Shown here in pieces: positions 20,850 to 22,007 of a DNA stretch of 22,007 bases. The notes under the pieces were generated by a model. It was not told where the DNA came from and did no database searches. It saw only the letters and a list, made by a program, of their open reading frames with translations. The DNA comes from a virus. A program made the translations under genes and the position numbers. Numbering within the stretch: the first letter of the stretch is position 1; every line of letters begins with the position of its first letter. Location of the stretch: IMG/VR virus record IMGVR_UViG_3300037246_000415, positions 1-22,007 of that record; one strand, 5' to 3'.

Positions 20850-21082
20850 CCAGAGTCGGGTTCAACGGTGACGACCCAGACCGTCTCGGTCGGTGCCTGG
20901 ACCCAGAAGGTGTCGGCCGGGCATGGCGGGCAGGCGGTCGAGTCGGCGGCGGTTGTATCGCTCGGGGCACCGGGGACGCTGACGGTCGTCGACTGGTCGC
21001 AGGCATGGATGGACAAGACGACCGCGCAGAACAGGAACCCAGCTACTCCAGCCGTAAAACAGACCCAGATCATCGCCTTCAT
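20813..21082 (-). CDS. Membrane-anchored Pro/Cys-containing small protein
   Basis: An 89-residue protein starts at an ATG overlapping the terS stop as ATGA. Residues 1-27 form a hydrophobic segment (AMIWVCFTAGVAGFLFCAVV) ending in SIHAC, which could be a membrane anchor or an imperfect lipobox. The rest is a low-complexity region rich in Thr, Ser, Pro and Asp with a TACPPCPADTFW motif (CxxC), then TETVWVVTVEPDSGWWPPGW and a basic end. The Pro-rich exported tail resembles outer-membrane spanins in general character, but no partner inner-membrane spanin is next to it. Its location between the two terminase genes is unusual for a lysis gene. Function unknown. Confidence 0.65.
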   Translation of the reverse strand: MKAMIWVCFTAGVAGFLFCAVVLSIHACDQSTTVSVPGAPSDTTAADSTACPPCPADTFWVQAPTETVWVVTVEPDSGWWPPGWRKNKK

Positions 21083-21609
21083 TGTTTCCTCCCGTTGTCG
21101 CCTGGCTCATCCCCGTTCGGCCCGTCCTTGGGCAAGGGCAAGGTCTCGACGCCGGGCGGAATGATCGAGTAGTTGAGGCGGTCGAGCCCGGCCCTCGAAA
21201 GCAGGTCCACCTGGATCCTGGCCGCCTCTTCGGGGCTCATCGCCGCCTCTATCGGGACCTCGGCCACCAACGTCGGGGAGTCGATCCCGAGTAGCTTGGC
21301 CCGGCGCTCCATGATCTTGAGCACCTTATCGATGGCGCCCAGATGCCCGGTCGTGGCTGACGACCAGATCCCGAGCTGCAGGCGGTCGAGCCGGTCGACC
21401 TCAATGGCCCGAATGGCGGTTGCGTCCTCGCTCGACACCTCGGCCAGGCGGAGCATCTCCTTCTTGACATGCTGGAAGGCTGCCTGGCCTGAGATCCCGA
21501 CTTGGTTCCCGATCTCGGAATAGGTGGCGCCCGAGCGGCGGAGGTTCATGCACTGAGCCCTCCGGACGCTGCCGCGGACTCGTCTGGCTCCTGTCTTTGA
21601 TTCAGCCAT
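21079..21609 (-). CDS. terS: Terminase small subunit
   Basis: A 176-residue protein starts MAESKTGARRVRGSVRRAQCM; its ATG has GGAGG nine bases upstream (with AGGAAG closer) and lies within the end of the preceding small gene. The basic N-terminus leads into a helix-turn-helix (MNLRRSGATYSEIGNQVGIS, then QAAFQHVKKEM), as in DNA-binding domains of small terminases. Two long helices follow (RAIEVDRLDRLQLGIWSS and IDKVLKIMERRAKLLGI), the usual oligomerisation region ending in a 'R-R-A-K-L-L-G-I/L' motif common in the family. The C-terminal 40 residues are Pro/Gly-rich. It recognises the packaging site and delivers DNA to terL. Its neighbour terL, one small gene away, supports the call. Confidence 0.88.
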   Translation of the reverse strand: MAESKTGARRVRGSVRRAQCMNLRRSGATYSEIGNQVGISGQAAFQHVKKEMLRLAEVSSEDATAIRAIEVDRLDRLQLGIWSSATTGHLGAIDKVLKIMERRAKLLGIDSPTLVAEVPIEAAMSPEEAARIQVDLLSRAGLDRLNYSIIPPGVETLPLPKDGPNGDEPGDNGRKQ

Positions 21610-21778
21610 CTTCCTGTACCTCCGGCCGTTTCGGACAGCCTAGAACGTGCTCCCGGGCGAACTTAAACAGGGCATCCATGTGGGCCAAGAAGTCATCTGC
21701 TCCCGGGCTAGGCTCAGTCTCGGAACAATGCGGGCAACAGAGCACTCGCTCGGTCGGGTCATAGATCACGCCTGCCAT
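21602..21778 (-). CDS. CCHC mini-protein (possible zinc knuckle)
   Basis: A 58-residue protein starts MAGVIYDPTERVLCCPHC. I chose the ATG at 21778 because GAGGGG is six bases upstream; a TTG two codons earlier is an alternative but sits directly on that site. Cys15 and Cys18 (CPHC) and His44 and Cys48 (HVLGC) are spaced as in small zinc-binding modules, with a helix between them (DDFLAHMDALFKFAREH). It ends four codons into terS with an 8-base overlap. The composition is acidic. It may be a DNA- or protein-binding accessory of packaging or of the unknown upstream gene; no specific role can be read. Confidence 0.65.
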   Translation of the reverse strand: MAGVIYDPTERVLCCPHCSETEPSPGADDFLAHMDALFKFAREHVLGCPKRPEVQEDG

Positions 21779-21788
21779 CGTCAACCCC

Positions 21789-22007
21789 TCACTGTCTCAA
21801 CTTGATCCATGGACGGCTGGGGTCAACTCCGAGCCCCTTGGCCGCCATCTGGGCGCAGGCGGTCCCGCCGAGATCGCCCGAGTGCATGATCGACTCCAGA
21901 ACCGACTGCAGCCGTTCGGCTTCGGTCATCTCGACGTCGCCCTGAATGTCCACCTCGACCAGCTCGAACTCGAGCAGGCACTTCGCCGTATGGTCAGCTA
22001 TCCCTCC
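21789..22007 (-). CDS. Unknown gene, partial (N-terminus beyond the window)
   Basis: An open frame enters from the right edge and ends at TGA 21789-21791, giving 72 C-terminal residues. The visible part reads LLEFELVEVDIQGDVEMTEA, then a helix (ERLQSVLESIMHSGDL) and TACAQMAAKGLGVDPSRPWIKLRQ. The GC-rich third codon positions and 10-base gap to the next start suit a real gene in the same transcription unit. I do not recognise the family. A small regulatory or packaging-related protein is possible. Confidence 0.6.
   Translation of the reverse strand, partial: GGIADHTAKCLLEFELVEVDIQGDVEMTEAERLQSVLESIMHSGDLGGTACAQMAAKGLGVDPSRPWIKLRQ

Noticed and set aside
19033-21082. Holin and spanin assignment for the 45- and 89-residue membrane proteins
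   Set aside because: No endolysin and no matching second spanin is visible in the window, and a single hydrophobic segment is not enough to assign a lysis role.

Overview
The window is the virion-structure module of a tailed double-stranded DNA phage or prophage with an HK97-type head and a long non-contractile (siphovirus-type) tail. It is GC-rich, and every gene I can support lies on the minus strand, so the gene order below runs from high to low coordinates. There is no ribosomal RNA, housekeeping gene, integrase, repressor, replication gene or endolysin, so the lifestyle cannot be read from this window. The host is probably Gram-negative: one protein has a signal peptide and a short outer-membrane beta-barrel pattern ending in Phe, and another has a lipoprotein-like N-terminus. 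I cannot name the host genus.

Layout. (1) 22007-19182, packaging: an unknown gene cut by the window edge, a 58-residue CCHC mini-protein, the small terminase subunit, an 89-residue membrane-anchored protein and the large terminase. (2) 19170-17841, envelope-directed genes: a 45-residue single-membrane-segment peptide, a lipoprotein-like protein of 234 residues and an OmpX/Lom-sized barrel. A 135-base gap follows that holds a tRNA T-arm-like hairpin. (3) 17705-13598, accessory virion proteins between terminase and portal: three small unknowns, a 773-residue protein with about 24 copies of a 14-residue EIGARI-type repeat, and a BppU-like beta-sandwich protein. (4) 13594-8971, head: a portal fused to a MuF domain, prohead protease and major capsid protein. 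(5) 8922-6670, head-tail joining: a small basic-tailed protein, gp6-like connector, gp10-like neck protein, tail terminator and a 55-residue protein. (6) 6666-1, tail: tube protein, tail assembly chaperone with a probable +1 frameshift extension, tape measure, a distal-tail protein with a LamG-like domain, and the N-terminal 392 residues of a tail hub protein that runs off the window.

The genes form a tight co-directional block with many ATGA/TGATG stop-start overlaps, which implies polycistronic transcription and translational coupling. Because the block is so tight, its few gaps stand out: two strong hairpins flank the major capsid gene (one next to its Shine-Dalgarno, one lying between a Shine-Dalgarno and the next start codon); an array of six 11-bp tandem repeats with interleaved dyads fills the gap before the tape measure gene; and the T-arm-like hairpin lies after the outer-membrane protein gene. 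No stretch over 300 bases lacks a gene. I recognised no convincing sigma-70 promoter and no classical U-tract terminator.

Best candidates for something new: the 14-residue repeat fibre encoded in the head region, the 11-bp repeat array, the hairpin-bridged ribosome binding site after the capsid gene, and the group of envelope-targeted genes beside terL.
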